The translations under genes were made by a program, and so were the position numbers. Below are positions 16,617 to 23,957 of a stretch of DNA of 64,000 nucleotides, piece after piece. Numbering within the stretch: position 1 is the first letter of the stretch; the number at the start of each line of letters is the position of its first letter. The stretch is from HLUCCA09 sp038745585 (lineage in GTDB: Bacteria > Pseudomonadota > Alphaproteobacteria > Rhodobacterales > Rhodobacteraceae): assembly GCA_038745585.1 (NCBI GenBank), contig JBCDLH010000012.1, forward strand, positions 1 to 64,000. The letters are read 5' to 3'. Under the pieces are notes generated by a model, which saw nothing but the letters and a program-made list of their open reading frames with translations, made no database searches and had not been told where the DNA came from.

Positions 16617-17399
16617 ATGCGGATTGCGACGTTCAACATCAACGGCATAAAGGCGCGGATTGGTGCACTGTGCGACTGGCTCGATGCGGCCAAACCCGAC
16701 GTTGCACTTCTGCAGGAGCTGAAGTCGGTCGACGAAGGCGTGCCGCTCGCGCTCTTCGAAGACCGCGGCTACAACGTCGCCACCCATGGGCAGAAGAGCT
16801 TTAATGGCGTTGCAATCCTCTCGCGGTTGCCGCTTGAGGACGTGTTCCGTGGCCTGCCGGGCGATGCATCGGACGCACAGGCGCGCTGGATCGAAGCGAC
16901 CGTGTCGGGCGAGACGGCAAGCCTGCGGATCTGCGGTCTCTACCTGCCCAATGGCAACCCCGCCCCTGGCCCGAAATACGATTACAAGCTCGCTTGGATG
17001 GACCGGCTGAAAGCCCGCATGGCGGCCCTTCTGGCAGAGGAGGTCCCCGCCATCGTCGCGGGCGACTACAACGTCATCCCGCAAGACGAGGACGCGGCCC
17101 GCCCGGACGCGTGGCGCAAGGATGCGCTCGCCCTGCCCCAGACCCGGCGCGCCTTCCGCGAGATCCTGAACCTCGGCTACACCGAGGCCGTCCGGACCCT
17201 AAAGCCCGCCCCCGGCCAGTATAGCTTCTGGGACTATCAGCGTGGCGCCTGGGACCGCAACGATGGAATCCGGATCGACCATCTGCTACTGACGCCCCAG
17301 GCCGCCGATTTGATGACGGATGCCGGGATCGACAAGGAAATCCGTGGAGGCGAGAAACCGTCGGACCACGTCCCGGTCTGGGTCGACCTTACCGCGTGA
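16617..17399 (+). CDS. xthA: Exodeoxyribonuclease III
   Basis: A 260-residue DNA-repair enzyme with AP endonuclease and 3'-5' exonuclease activity. Motifs in order: FNINGIKAR (residue 6), LQELKS with the metal-binding Glu (about 36), GLYLPNGNP, GDYNVIP (about 150), WDYQRGAWDRNDGIRIDH, and SDHVPV with the catalytic Asp-His pair near the end. A GGGAGG ribosome-binding site at 16605-16610 fixes the ATG at 16617. It is convergent with the esterase gene, with a TATTTT element in the gap. Confidence 0.96.
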   Translation: MRIATFNINGIKARIGALCDWLDAAKPDVALLQELKSVDEGVPLALFEDRGYNVATHGQKSFNGVAILSRLPLEDVFRGLPGDASDAQARWIEATVSGETASLRICGLYLPNGNPAPGPKYDYKLAWMDRLKARMAALLAEEVPAIVAGDYNVIPQDEDAARPDAWRKDALALPQTRRAFREILNLGYTEAVRTLKPAPGQYSFWDYQRGAWDRNDGIRIDHLLLTPQAADLMTDAGIDKEIRGGEKPSDHVPVWVDLTA

Positions 17400-17500
17400 C
17401 GCACCGGCAGGATCGGCGCTCATGCCCGAGCGGTCGACCAGAGCCGGCCGCACACGGTCCACCACACGCGCTTGCAGCCCCCGCGAAAAACCGCCCCCCC

Positions 17501-17536
17501 CCTTCTTCTTGCCGGAAAATATCGCCGCCGGAGGCT
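17501..17536 (-). repeat. TATTTT-core intergenic element, copy 3
   Basis: On the minus strand it reads GGAGCCTCCGGCGGCGATAT followed by TTTCCGGCAAGAAGAA, matching copy 1 in layout. It lies between the convergent 3' ends of xthA and the esterase gene, consistent with a transcript-end role. Confidence 0.6.
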
Positions 17537-17571
17537 CCTGCCTGCTCAGCTGCACTGCCGCCGGGACGCGC

Positions 17572-18252
17572 TCACGCCATGCCGAGCTTCAGCCGCAAAA
17601 AGCCGAGCGCTTGGCCCAAGCCATCCGGAGCAATGCCATGTCCGGTGCCTTCCATCGTGTGGGTGTAGACCTCAAAGCCCGCGCCGGTCAGCGCCTCTGC
17701 CGCCGCCGCCATGCTGGCATAGGGCACGACATCGTCGACATCCCCGTGAAGAAGGAGGACCGGCGGCTTTGAAACGGCTTCGGCCGCGAGGCGCTCTGGC
17801 ACCATGAGCCTGCCGGAAAAGGCCGCGATGCCGGCCACTGGCTCGGCCCGGCGCGGGGCGACGTGAAGGCTCATCATCGTGCCTTGGGAGAAGCCCACAA
17901 GGACCAATCGGTCGGCCGGCAGACCCTCCTTATCCAAGAGGTCCGAAAGGTAGGCGTCGAGATCGGACGCTGCGCGCTCCATCCCCGCCAGGGCCGCCGC
18001 TTCGGAAGAGCCGTCGATCCAAGGGATCGGGAACCATTGCCGGCCCATGGGCGCGGCGGCGCAGGGCTCGGGCGCGTCCGGCGCGAGAAAGGCGGTGTCG
18101 GGCAAATGCGGCGCGAGCGGGTCGGCAAGGCCCAAAAGGTCCGCTCCGTCTGCGCCATAGCCATGCAGAAACACGACAAGCTGGCGCGCCGCGCCCGGCG
18201 CCGCCCCGCGGCGGGCCGAGTGCAATGGGCGAATGTCGGTCGTGCTTGTCAT
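17572..18252 (-). CDS. Alpha/beta-hydrolase, phospholipase/carboxylesterase type
   Basis: A 226-residue serine hydrolase of the EstB/acyl-protein-thioesterase branch. The oxyanion region VVFLHGYGADGADL lies near residue 25 and the nucleophile motif GFSQGTM near residue 120. The acid is in LLHGDVDDVVP and the catalytic His in EGTGHGI near the end. No signal peptide, so cytosolic. Its ATG overlaps the TGA of the upstream DNA glycosylase gene by four bases, so the pair forms an operon. The natural ester is unknown. Confidence 0.92.
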   Translation of the reverse strand: MTSTTDIRPLHSARRGAAPGAARQLVVFLHGYGADGADLLGLADPLAPHLPDTAFLAPDAPEPCAAAPMGRQWFPIPWIDGSSEAAALAGMERAASDLDAYLSDLLDKEGLPADRLVLVGFSQGTMMSLHVAPRRAEPVAGIAAFSGRLMVPERLAAEAVSKPPVLLLHGDVDDVVPYASMAAAAEALTGAGFEVYTHTMEGTGHGIAPDGLGQALGFLRLKLGMA

Positions 18253-18905
18253 CGGATCCCCTCGCGCGCTTTGGCCACCCGGAAGTACGCCCAGAGAAGC
18301 CGGGCCGCAACCGATCGCCAGGGCGACCACGCCTCGGCCATGGCGCGCAGCTCGCGCTCTTTTGGCCGGTCGGGGAGGTCGAAAAGCAGGCGCGTGGCCT
18401 CCTGAAGCGCGAGATCGCCCGGCGCAAAGACATCGACGCGCGCGAGCGAAAACATGGCATAGATCTCCGCCGTCCAGCGGCCGATCCCCGGTACGGCAGT
18501 CAGCACCGCGATGACATCGTCTTCGGGTGCGGCGCGCAGGGCGGCATAGTCGATCTCCGCTGCGGCCAGTGCGCGCGCATAGCGCATCTTCTGGCGTGAC
18601 AGCCCGCAGCCCCGCAGCGTCTCTTCCGTGGCGGCCGCGACGGCCTCGGCCCGGGTCAGCTTGGCGGCGTCGAGCTTGCGCCAGATCGCATGCGCCGAGG
18701 CGACAGAGACTTGTTGACTGACGATCGCGCTCAAAAGCGCGGCATAGCCATCCTCACGTAGGCGCAGCGGCAATGGTCCGGTCTGCTCCAGCGCTTGCGC
18801 AAAACGTGGCTCGCGCGCGGCGAGCCAGGCCGCCCCCTCCTCAACGCAGGCGGGCCCCTCAATCAGACGGCCGCCGCCATGCAACGAAATGTCCAGCTCA
18901 GGCAT
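18249..18905 (-). CDS. DNA-3-methyladenine glycosylase II (AlkA-like)
   Basis: A 218-residue base-excision repair glycosylase of the HhH-GPD superfamily. SAIVSQQVSVASA lies in the N-terminal helices. The helix-hairpin-helix is AVPGIGRWTAEIYAMF (about residues 137-152), and the catalytic Asp is in VFAPGDLALQ (about 159). Ending WRSVAARLLW is typical. It removes alkylated purines. The start at 18905 (MPELDIS) is preferred over an upstream in-frame ATG at 18965 because family sequence begins there. It is divergent from an AlkB-like gene across 70 bases, a natural alkylation-damage pairing. Confidence 0.93.
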   Translation of the reverse strand: MPELDISLHGGGRLIEGPACVEEGAAWLAAREPRFAQALEQTGPLPLRLREDGYAALLSAIVSQQVSVASAHAIWRKLDAAKLTRAEAVAAATEETLRGCGLSRQKMRYARALAAAEIDYAALRAAPEDDVIAVLTAVPGIGRWTAEIYAMFSLARVDVFAPGDLALQEATRLLFDLPDRPKERELRAMAEAWSPWRSVAARLLWAYFRVAKAREGIR

Positions 18906-18930
18906 GATGACGTCCAATCCTTTTCCGGAC

Positions 18931-18941
18931 ACCAATTTGGT
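18931..18941. promoter_or_regulatory. Candidate operator between alkA and the AlkB-like gene
   Basis: ACCAATTTGGT is an inverted repeat (ACCAA/TTGGT around one base) in the middle of the 70-base divergent gap. A shared regulator could bind here. There is no other evidence for it. Confidence 0.3.
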
Positions 18942-18975
18942 GTTACATACTGGGCTGGGCCGCAAAGGACCAACA

Positions 18976-19587
18976 ATGGCGTTTGATACGCTTCCCTCGG
19001 GCGTTCGGCTTCTGCCCGAGGTGATCTCTCCTGATCAGGAAGCCGCCCTCGTCAACGCCGTCGATTGCGGCGCATGGGAAGAATCTGTCCAGCGCGACGG
19101 CCACCGGTCGCAGCAATTCGGGTGGTGGCGGCCGCAATTGCTCGCCCAATCCGGGCAGTCGGACCGTTTCCTTGGTGCATTGCCGGACTGGGCCGCGCCG
19201 CTTGTCAGCCGCCTACACGTGCTGGCGCCTTTTGATCAGGCGCCCGATCACCTCGTCGTGCGAGAGCTCGCGCCCGGGACGCAGCCCTATCTGCGCAAGG
19301 GCCAAGGCCGCACTGTCGCGACACTTGCGCTGCTTTCGGATCTACCCGTTATGTTTCGCAAACGCGGCGGGACGGGCACCTGGTATCTGACGCAGGCGCG
19401 GCGCAGTCTGCTTGTCCTCACCGAGGATTTCGACCGGAGCTGGGACCGCACGATCTTGCCCGTCCGTGCCCCGGCCGATGCCGAAAGTGCCGCGCTGGCC
19501 GAGATGCCGGCTGCGGGTACGGAGCGCGCCCCCGAGATCGGCGCGCGGCTGCTGACCCTGTCGTTCCGCAGGGTGACGACCGATTGA
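18976..19587 (+). CDS. AlkB-like 2OG-Fe(II) oxygenase relative lacking iron ligands
   Basis: A 203-residue protein whose layout follows bacterial AlkB homologues: LPEVISPDQEAALVNAVD, FGWWRPQ, LPDWAAPLVSRL, VRELAPG, LALLSDLPVMF, RRSLLVLTEDF and a final LLTLSFRR. Where AlkB has the HxD iron ligands (PHVDH-type) this protein has QPYLRKGQG. The distal His of W-x-H is replaced in SWDRTI. The fold may be kept while demethylase chemistry is lost. Placement divergent from alkA supports a link to alkylation repair, perhaps sensing or binding. The AlkB relationship is my reading of the alignment pattern and needs a profile search. Confidence 0.7.
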   Translation: MAFDTLPSGVRLLPEVISPDQEAALVNAVDCGAWEESVQRDGHRSQQFGWWRPQLLAQSGQSDRFLGALPDWAAPLVSRLHVLAPFDQAPDHLVVRELAPGTQPYLRKGQGRTVATLALLSDLPVMFRKRGGTGTWYLTQARRSLLVLTEDFDRSWDRTILPVRAPADAESAALAEMPAAGTERAPEIGARLLTLSFRRVTTD

Positions 19588-19704
19588 TCCAAGACCGCAG
19601 GCCGCGCGGGCGCGCGCTGACACGTGTCCGCGATCTCGGCCTTCTCCAATCCAGCGACGTGCGGGCCGCTTGTGGCGCGGGCCCGGCTCGGGCTAGGTAA
19701 CGCC

Positions 19705-20940
19705 ATGGCCAACCCCGACCTCATCGCCACCGACGAGACCGCGCAAGATGACACCCGCGCCAAGCGCAACGTTGCGGTGCTGGTCCTCGCGCAGGCAGTG
19801 CTCGGGGCGCAGATGCCCATGGTCTTCACCGTGGGCGGGCTTGCGGGCACGATGCTCACGCCGAACCCGTGTCTGGCCACGCTGCCGCTGACGATGGTCG
19901 TCTTGGGCTCGATGACGACCGCGCCGTGGCTGTCGACGCTGATGCAGCGCACGGGCCGGGTACCCGGTTTCATCGTCGGAGCGCTCGGTGGCGCGCTGGG
20001 CGGGATGATCTGCGCCTGGGCGCTCTGGACCGGGAATTTCATGTTGTTCCTCGTCGGCAGTTACCTCACCGGGATCTACATGTCGGCGCAGGGCTTCTTT
20101 CGCTTTGCTGCCACCGATACCGCCTCGGCGCACTTCCGACCAAAAGCGATCAGCTATGTGATGGCCGGAGGGCTCCTCTCGGCGCTGATCGGCCCCCCGA
20201 TCGCGACAGGCTTTGCCGATAGTTTCGTCGTCCCCTTTGTCGGCACCTACATCGCCATCTTTGTGCTGAACGCGCTCGGCCTCTTCCTTTTCTTCTTGCT
20301 CGACATCCCAAAGCCCGAGGCGGCGGTGCCAGGTGTCATGGGCGGGCGGACGCGGCGGGAGCTCTTGCGAGAGCCGCAGATCGTTGTCGCGATGATCTGC
20401 GCCATGGTCGCTTATGCCCTGATGAACCTCGTAATGACGTCGACCCCGCTCGCCGTCGTCGGCTGCGGCTTCAGCACCGATCAGGCGGGCTATGTCGTGT
20501 CCGCCCATGTCTTTGCGATGTTCGCGCCGTCCTTTGTCACGGGACATCTTATTAACCGCTTCGGCACGGCGCGGATCGTGTGGCTCGGCCTCGCCATTCT
20601 TGCCGCCGCTGGGGGCGTTGCGCTGCAGGGTGTCGCGCTGGAAAACTTCTTTGTCGCGCTGGTCCTGCTCGGGATCGGCTGGAACTTTGCCTTCATCGGG
20701 GCAACAACCATGCTCGCCGAGGCACATACATCGCAAGAGCGGGGCGCGGCGCAAGGGCTCAACGACATGGTCGTTTTCGGCTGCGTGACGATGGCATCGC
20801 TCGCCTCGGGCGGGCTAATGAACTGCGCCGGTGCCGATGCAGTGGCGGGCTGGTCCGCCGTAAACCTCGCCATGCTGCCCTTCCTCGCGCTTGCAGGTGG
20901 CGCTCTGATCTGGATGTCGCTGCGCCCACAGACTGCTTGA
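19705..20940 (+). CDS. Major facilitator superfamily transporter
   Basis: A 411-residue inner-membrane protein with about twelve hydrophobic spans. The first follows a short acidic and basic N-terminus (RAKRNVAVLVLAQAVLGAQM). A central cytoplasmic loop with GGRTRRELLREPQ separates the halves. The C-terminal half has NRFGTARIVWLGLAILA, a typical MFS loop 8-9 motif. The ATG at 19705 is the first in frame with a membrane-ready N-terminus. The genes around it give no substrate clue. Confidence 0.88.
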   Translation: MANPDLIATDETAQDDTRAKRNVAVLVLAQAVLGAQMPMVFTVGGLAGTMLTPNPCLATLPLTMVVLGSMTTAPWLSTLMQRTGRVPGFIVGALGGALGGMICAWALWTGNFMLFLVGSYLTGIYMSAQGFFRFAATDTASAHFRPKAISYVMAGGLLSALIGPPIATGFADSFVVPFVGTYIAIFVLNALGLFLFFLLDIPKPEAAVPGVMGGRTRRELLREPQIVVAMICAMVAYALMNLVMTSTPLAVVGCGFSTDQAGYVVSAHVFAMFAPSFVTGHLINRFGTARIVWLGLAILAAAGGVALQGVALENFFVALVLLGIGWNFAFIGATTMLAEAHTSQERGAAQGLNDMVVFGCVTMASLASGGLMNCAGADAVAGWSAVNLAMLPFLALAGGALIWMSLRPQTA

Positions 20941-21104
20941 CCCTAGGGCAAGACTCTACCGAAGGGCGAAGCGGACAACTTTGTGTCATCCAGAGGGCTC
21001 CACAGGCAAAAAGATTTCGCTGCCGCAGCGACAATCTGTCCGGATCTTCAGGGTTCATCAACACCCTCTCGCATAGCGTCGGCCTAGGTGGGAAGGGATT
21101 TACA

Positions 21105-22325
21105 ATGCCTCTTAGAAAAATGGATTTGGCCGTGCATCGCATGCGCGATGCCATGGATGCCGTCTGTGAGCCTATGTTCCTGCTCATGGCGGGCCCCGAT
21201 AGATTGTTGCGCTTTGTCGGACTGAATAAGGCGCACGAGATGCAGACTGGTCTGCGATCGGCAGACCTCGCCGGGCTGACGCCGCATGACGCGTTTCCAG
21301 AGCGTTTGGCGGACACGGTTCTCTCGAACTACACCAAGTGTCTGACATCTGCGGCACGGTACTCCTATGACGAGGTGTTGGACCTGCCAATCGGCCGATG
21401 CCATTGGCGCACGACATTGTCGCCGATATTTAACACCGCGGATCTTGAGACGCGGCGCGTCGTCGGAATCGTCGGCATCGCCTCGGACATCACGCCCTAC
21501 AAGACGGAAATCCGCCGCTTGATGGACGGCGCGGCGGCCCTACGCCGGCAATGCGAGGATGTCGCGGCCACGGCCGCCACGCTTGCAGAACGCGTTCGCG
21601 GGCCCGTCGCGCTCATCCTGTCGCTCGCAAAGACGCTTGACCCGGCCGAGGCACGCGGGGCCATTTCGACGTCGCAGGCCAATGCCACCTACGCTCTGGT
21701 GGTCAGCTCGGCCGAGGACGCGATGCGCAGCCTCGACGGCATCAACGTGGAGCCCGGCACGACAGACGGCACTGCGCGCCAAAAGCTTGTCGATATGAGC
21801 CATGTCTTGCGCGACCAGACCGCGCTGGTCGATCCACATGCGGCGCTCGCAGTGACGTATCCCCGCCTCGCGCTGCATACGGATGCCCATCTTTTGGACA
21901 ACATCATCGCCCGCATTCTCGAGGTTGTGGTGGACGACGGCGCGCGCTTCCTGCGGGTCACGGCAGAGCCGCTCACCCTCGATATGCACCGCGTTCTGGT
22001 CACGGTGACGTTTGACAGCGACCCGAACGTGCAACCGATGGACGACCCCGAACGCACCAATCGGCTTGCGGGCATCGATCGGCTGGTGACGTCCCATAGC
22101 GGCGCGTTCGCGGTGACGTGGGATGCCGAAAATCGCGAGACAACGCTGCAACTCCGTCTTGTCGGTCGCATCGATTTCAAGGGTCCGGTGGCTCAAAGCC
22201 GGATGCGCTCGGAGGGCGTAACAGCCCCCATGCCCTCCGAGCGTGCGAGATTGGGTCTTGGCATGGTTCGCCAGCAGGCGGAGCGCCTGAGCGCATTGCG
22301 CGCTCGGGTCACACAGCGCCTGTAA
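21105..22325 (+). CDS. PAS-domain protein with a degenerate kinase-like C-terminus
   Basis: A 406-residue protein. Residues of about 10-130 form a PAS-like sensor domain (CEPMFLLMAGPDRLLRFVGLN, DAFPERLADTVLSNY, VVGIVGIASDITPYK). A coiled region of about 130-200 occupies the place of a histidine-kinase dimerization helix but shows no phospho-acceptor His in the LSLAKTLD region. Residues of about 260-370 resemble a GHKL ATPase start (DAHLLDNIIARILEVVVDDGA) but lack recognisable G-boxes. I read it as a signalling protein that has probably lost kinase activity. The GGGAAGGGA ribosome-binding site supports the start at 21105. Its 3' end overlaps the convergent gene by 17 bases. Confidence 0.7.
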   Translation: MPLRKMDLAVHRMRDAMDAVCEPMFLLMAGPDRLLRFVGLNKAHEMQTGLRSADLAGLTPHDAFPERLADTVLSNYTKCLTSAARYSYDEVLDLPIGRCHWRTTLSPIFNTADLETRRVVGIVGIASDITPYKTEIRRLMDGAAALRRQCEDVAATAATLAERVRGPVALILSLAKTLDPAEARGAISTSQANATYALVVSSAEDAMRSLDGINVEPGTTDGTARQKLVDMSHVLRDQTALVDPHAALAVTYPRLALHTDAHLLDNIIARILEVVVDDGARFLRVTAEPLTLDMHRVLVTVTFDSDPNVQPMDDPERTNRLAGIDRLVTSHSGAFAVTWDAENRETTLQLRLVGRIDFKGPVAQSRMRSEGVTAPMPSERARLGLGMVRQQAERLSALRARVTQRL

Positions 22326-23079
22326 GCACCCGACGCAGAAGGCCAGCGCGGCGGCGGAATTCGCTTTCGCCAAGCGCGCCGGCTGCAACGCGTCCAGGGG
22401 CCGATGCGGCGCGGCGGAGTGTTAACTCGGCCCGCCAGCCCGCGCGGAGTGCGGGCTTGACCGCCCGCGGGAGACCCGCGTTGCGGGCTTTGGCCAGGTG
22501 CGCAAGCCCTCTTTCGGCGAGCGCTTTGACAGCTTCGGGTCGCCCGTCTGGCAAAGGCCGGCGCCCGCGCTCCTCCAGGCTTGGAATGGCCCTGAAATAG
22601 CTCGCAAGCGCCGCCCCCCAGCCATAGGCGCGCACCGTCGGCTCAAACCCAGCGGACGCACCAAGGGCGCGGGCGCTGGCCCACATGAGCCCGGCACCGG
22701 TCTCTTCGAGAAAGCGCTCCAGGTCCTCGATTGCGTCGAAGCCTGGCCCGTCGATATGCACGCGATGGGCAACGACCAAACGGTCCAGCACGTCGAACGG
22801 CAGATGGCCCGCCCGCGCGACCTCTGCCAGCGGCGTTACAACCTCATGGGCGCGGGGCGGCGCGCCAGAGCGCAGCTCTTCCAGTACGTCCCGCCACCAT
22901 TGCAGCCGCATCTCGCCGATGAGGGGCTCCGAAGAGATCCACGGCGCGCGCGCCACCTCGACATTGAAGGCATAGATCGGAAAGAGCAGGGCCCGCGCCG
23001 GAACGTGCGCCGACATTGCCGCGAGAAACCGGTCAGGATCGCCCCGCGCGACGATCTCTGCACAGGCGGCGATGCTCAA
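22309..23079 (-). CDS. Squalene/phytoene synthase family protein
   Basis: A 256-residue member of the trans-isoprenyl synthase superfamily, of the NDUFAF6-like branch found in alphaproteobacteria. YAFNVEVARAPW, MRLQWWRDVLEEL and the second-helix region ERFLEETGAGLMWASA are recognisable. The classic Asp-rich DxxxD motifs of true squalene synthases are only partly kept, so isoprenoid catalysis is uncertain. The mitochondrial homologue assists complex I assembly. Last gene of a three-gene operon, overlapping the XRE gene by four bases. Confidence 0.83.
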   Translation of the reverse strand: MSIAACAEIVARGDPDRFLAAMSAHVPARALLFPIYAFNVEVARAPWISSEPLIGEMRLQWWRDVLEELRSGAPPRAHEVVTPLAEVARAGHLPFDVLDRLVVAHRVHIDGPGFDAIEDLERFLEETGAGLMWASARALGASAGFEPTVRAYGWGAALASYFRAIPSLEERGRRPLPDGRPEAVKALAERGLAHLAKARNAGLPRAVKPALRAGWRAELTLRRAASAPGRVAAGALGESEFRRRAGLLRRVLTGAV

Positions 23080-23339
23080 GCGGCCCCCGCGTCGGTGCCG
23101 TGGACCCGGTCATCCCCGTCTTCTTCTTTGTCCTCTTCCTCTTCCTCGAGTTCAAAAATCTCATGCACGCTGACACCGAGGATATTCGACAACCGCAGCG
23201 CCAACACTGTCGAGGGCACGAAGACCCGCCGCTCAATCGTGTTGATCGTCTTGCGCGACACCCCCGCCGCCTCCGCCAGTTGCGCCTGGGTCATCTGCCG
23301 CGCGCGCCGCAACTCCGACAGATGGTTGACGAGTGTCAT
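23076..23339 (-). CDS. Small XRE-family transcriptional regulator with acidic tail
   Basis: An 87-residue DNA-binding protein. Residues of about 5-60 are a compact helix-turn-helix (RRARQMTQAQLAEAAGVSRK, then TINTIERRVFVPSTVLALRLS). It ends in an unusual acidic extension (ELEEEEEDKEEDGDD). It overlaps its neighbours on both sides by four bases, so it is the middle gene of the operon. It pairs with a small membrane protein, as such mini-regulators often do. It probably controls its own operon through the inverted repeat at 23771-23824. Confidence 0.9.
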   Translation of the reverse strand: MTLVNHLSELRRARQMTQAQLAEAAGVSRKTINTIERRVFVPSTVLALRLSNILGVSVHEIFELEEEEEDKEEDGDDRVHGTDAGAA

Positions 23340-23758
23340 TCCTCCGCGAGCGGCGCGCCCCGGGCATCGAGCAAGACGAAGACCAGGAGGTATGTCGCCC
23401 CCGTCAGCGTCCCCATTGCGGCAAAGGCCACGGGGAACTCGATCCAGTCGAAGCTAAGCGCCACGCCAAAGATCGGGTACATCAGCAGCGCCACCCAATA
23501 GCCCCAGCGCTCGGCCCGGCTGCGGTCGCGATCATAGCCCTCGTCTTCGGTTTGGCTAGCCACGGCATCCCCTGCGATGAACGCCGCGCCGCCGATGGCG
23601 AGGGCCGCGATCACACCCATCCCAAGCGGGACGAGCGGCGAGAACGGGTCCGGCCGGCCAAGCGTCAGCGCCCCAAGCGCAAACGCGAGGCAAGTCAGCC
23701 CGGTCAGCCCCAGAAAGAGCCGCCGCAGGCGCGCCAATTGATCGGATGAGAGTGTCAT
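23336..23758 (-). CDS. Small integral membrane protein, unknown function
   Basis: A 140-residue protein with four predicted membrane helices (LFLGLTGLTCLAFALGALTL, then three between residues of about 45 and 130) and a charged loop EDEGYDRDRSRAERWGYW. I do not recognise the family beyond its frequent pairing with small XRE regulators. Two ATGs lie side by side; the one at 23758 is six bases after GGAGA and is preferred. First gene of the operon with the XRE and squalene-synthase-like genes. Confidence 0.75.
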   Translation of the reverse strand: MTLSSDQLARLRRLFLGLTGLTCLAFALGALTLGRPDPFSPLVPLGMGVIAALAIGGAAFIAGDAVASQTEDEGYDRDRSRAERWGYWVALLMYPIFGVALSFDWIEFPVAFAAMGTLTGATYLLVFVLLDARGAPLAEE

Positions 23759-23770
23759 CATTATCTCCAT

Positions 23771-23824
23771 ATGTAACCTCTGCTACTCATTTGCGGCCCT
23801 CAAAGAGTAACGTCAAGGTTACAT
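23771..23824 (-). promoter_or_regulatory. Promoter and paired operator of the XRE operon
   Basis: ATGTAACCT (23771-23779) and AGGTTACAT (23816-23824) form a perfect 9-bp inverted repeat. On the minus strand, TTGACG (23811-23816) and CAAATG (23788-23793), 17 bases apart, make a sigma70-like promoter between the two arms. One arm abuts the -35 box; the other lies at the expected transcript start, just before the GGAG ribosome-binding site. Autorepression by the XRE protein is the natural reading. Confidence 0.6.
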
Positions 23825-23877
23825 TCGCAACTTACGCAACGTCCGCCACCACGACCTGCCGCAGAGCCCTCTTCCCC

Positions 23878-23924
23878 TCATCTTGGTCGAAATACTCCGG
23901 GGGTCTGGGGGCAGCGCCCCCCAT
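23878..23924 (-). repeat. TATTTT-type intergenic element, copy 4, with GC hairpin
   Basis: Nearly identical to copy 2 over about 47 bases, including CTCCGGGGGTCTGGGGGCAG and the GGGGGC/GCCCCC stem, though its core is AGTATTTCGACCAAGATGAG. It lies just beyond the cysS stop on the minus strand, before the XRE operon promoter, where a terminator is expected. Confidence 0.65.
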
Positions 23925-23957
23925 GTCCCGCCCTATCCGCCCAAGCGCCGGCACCGG

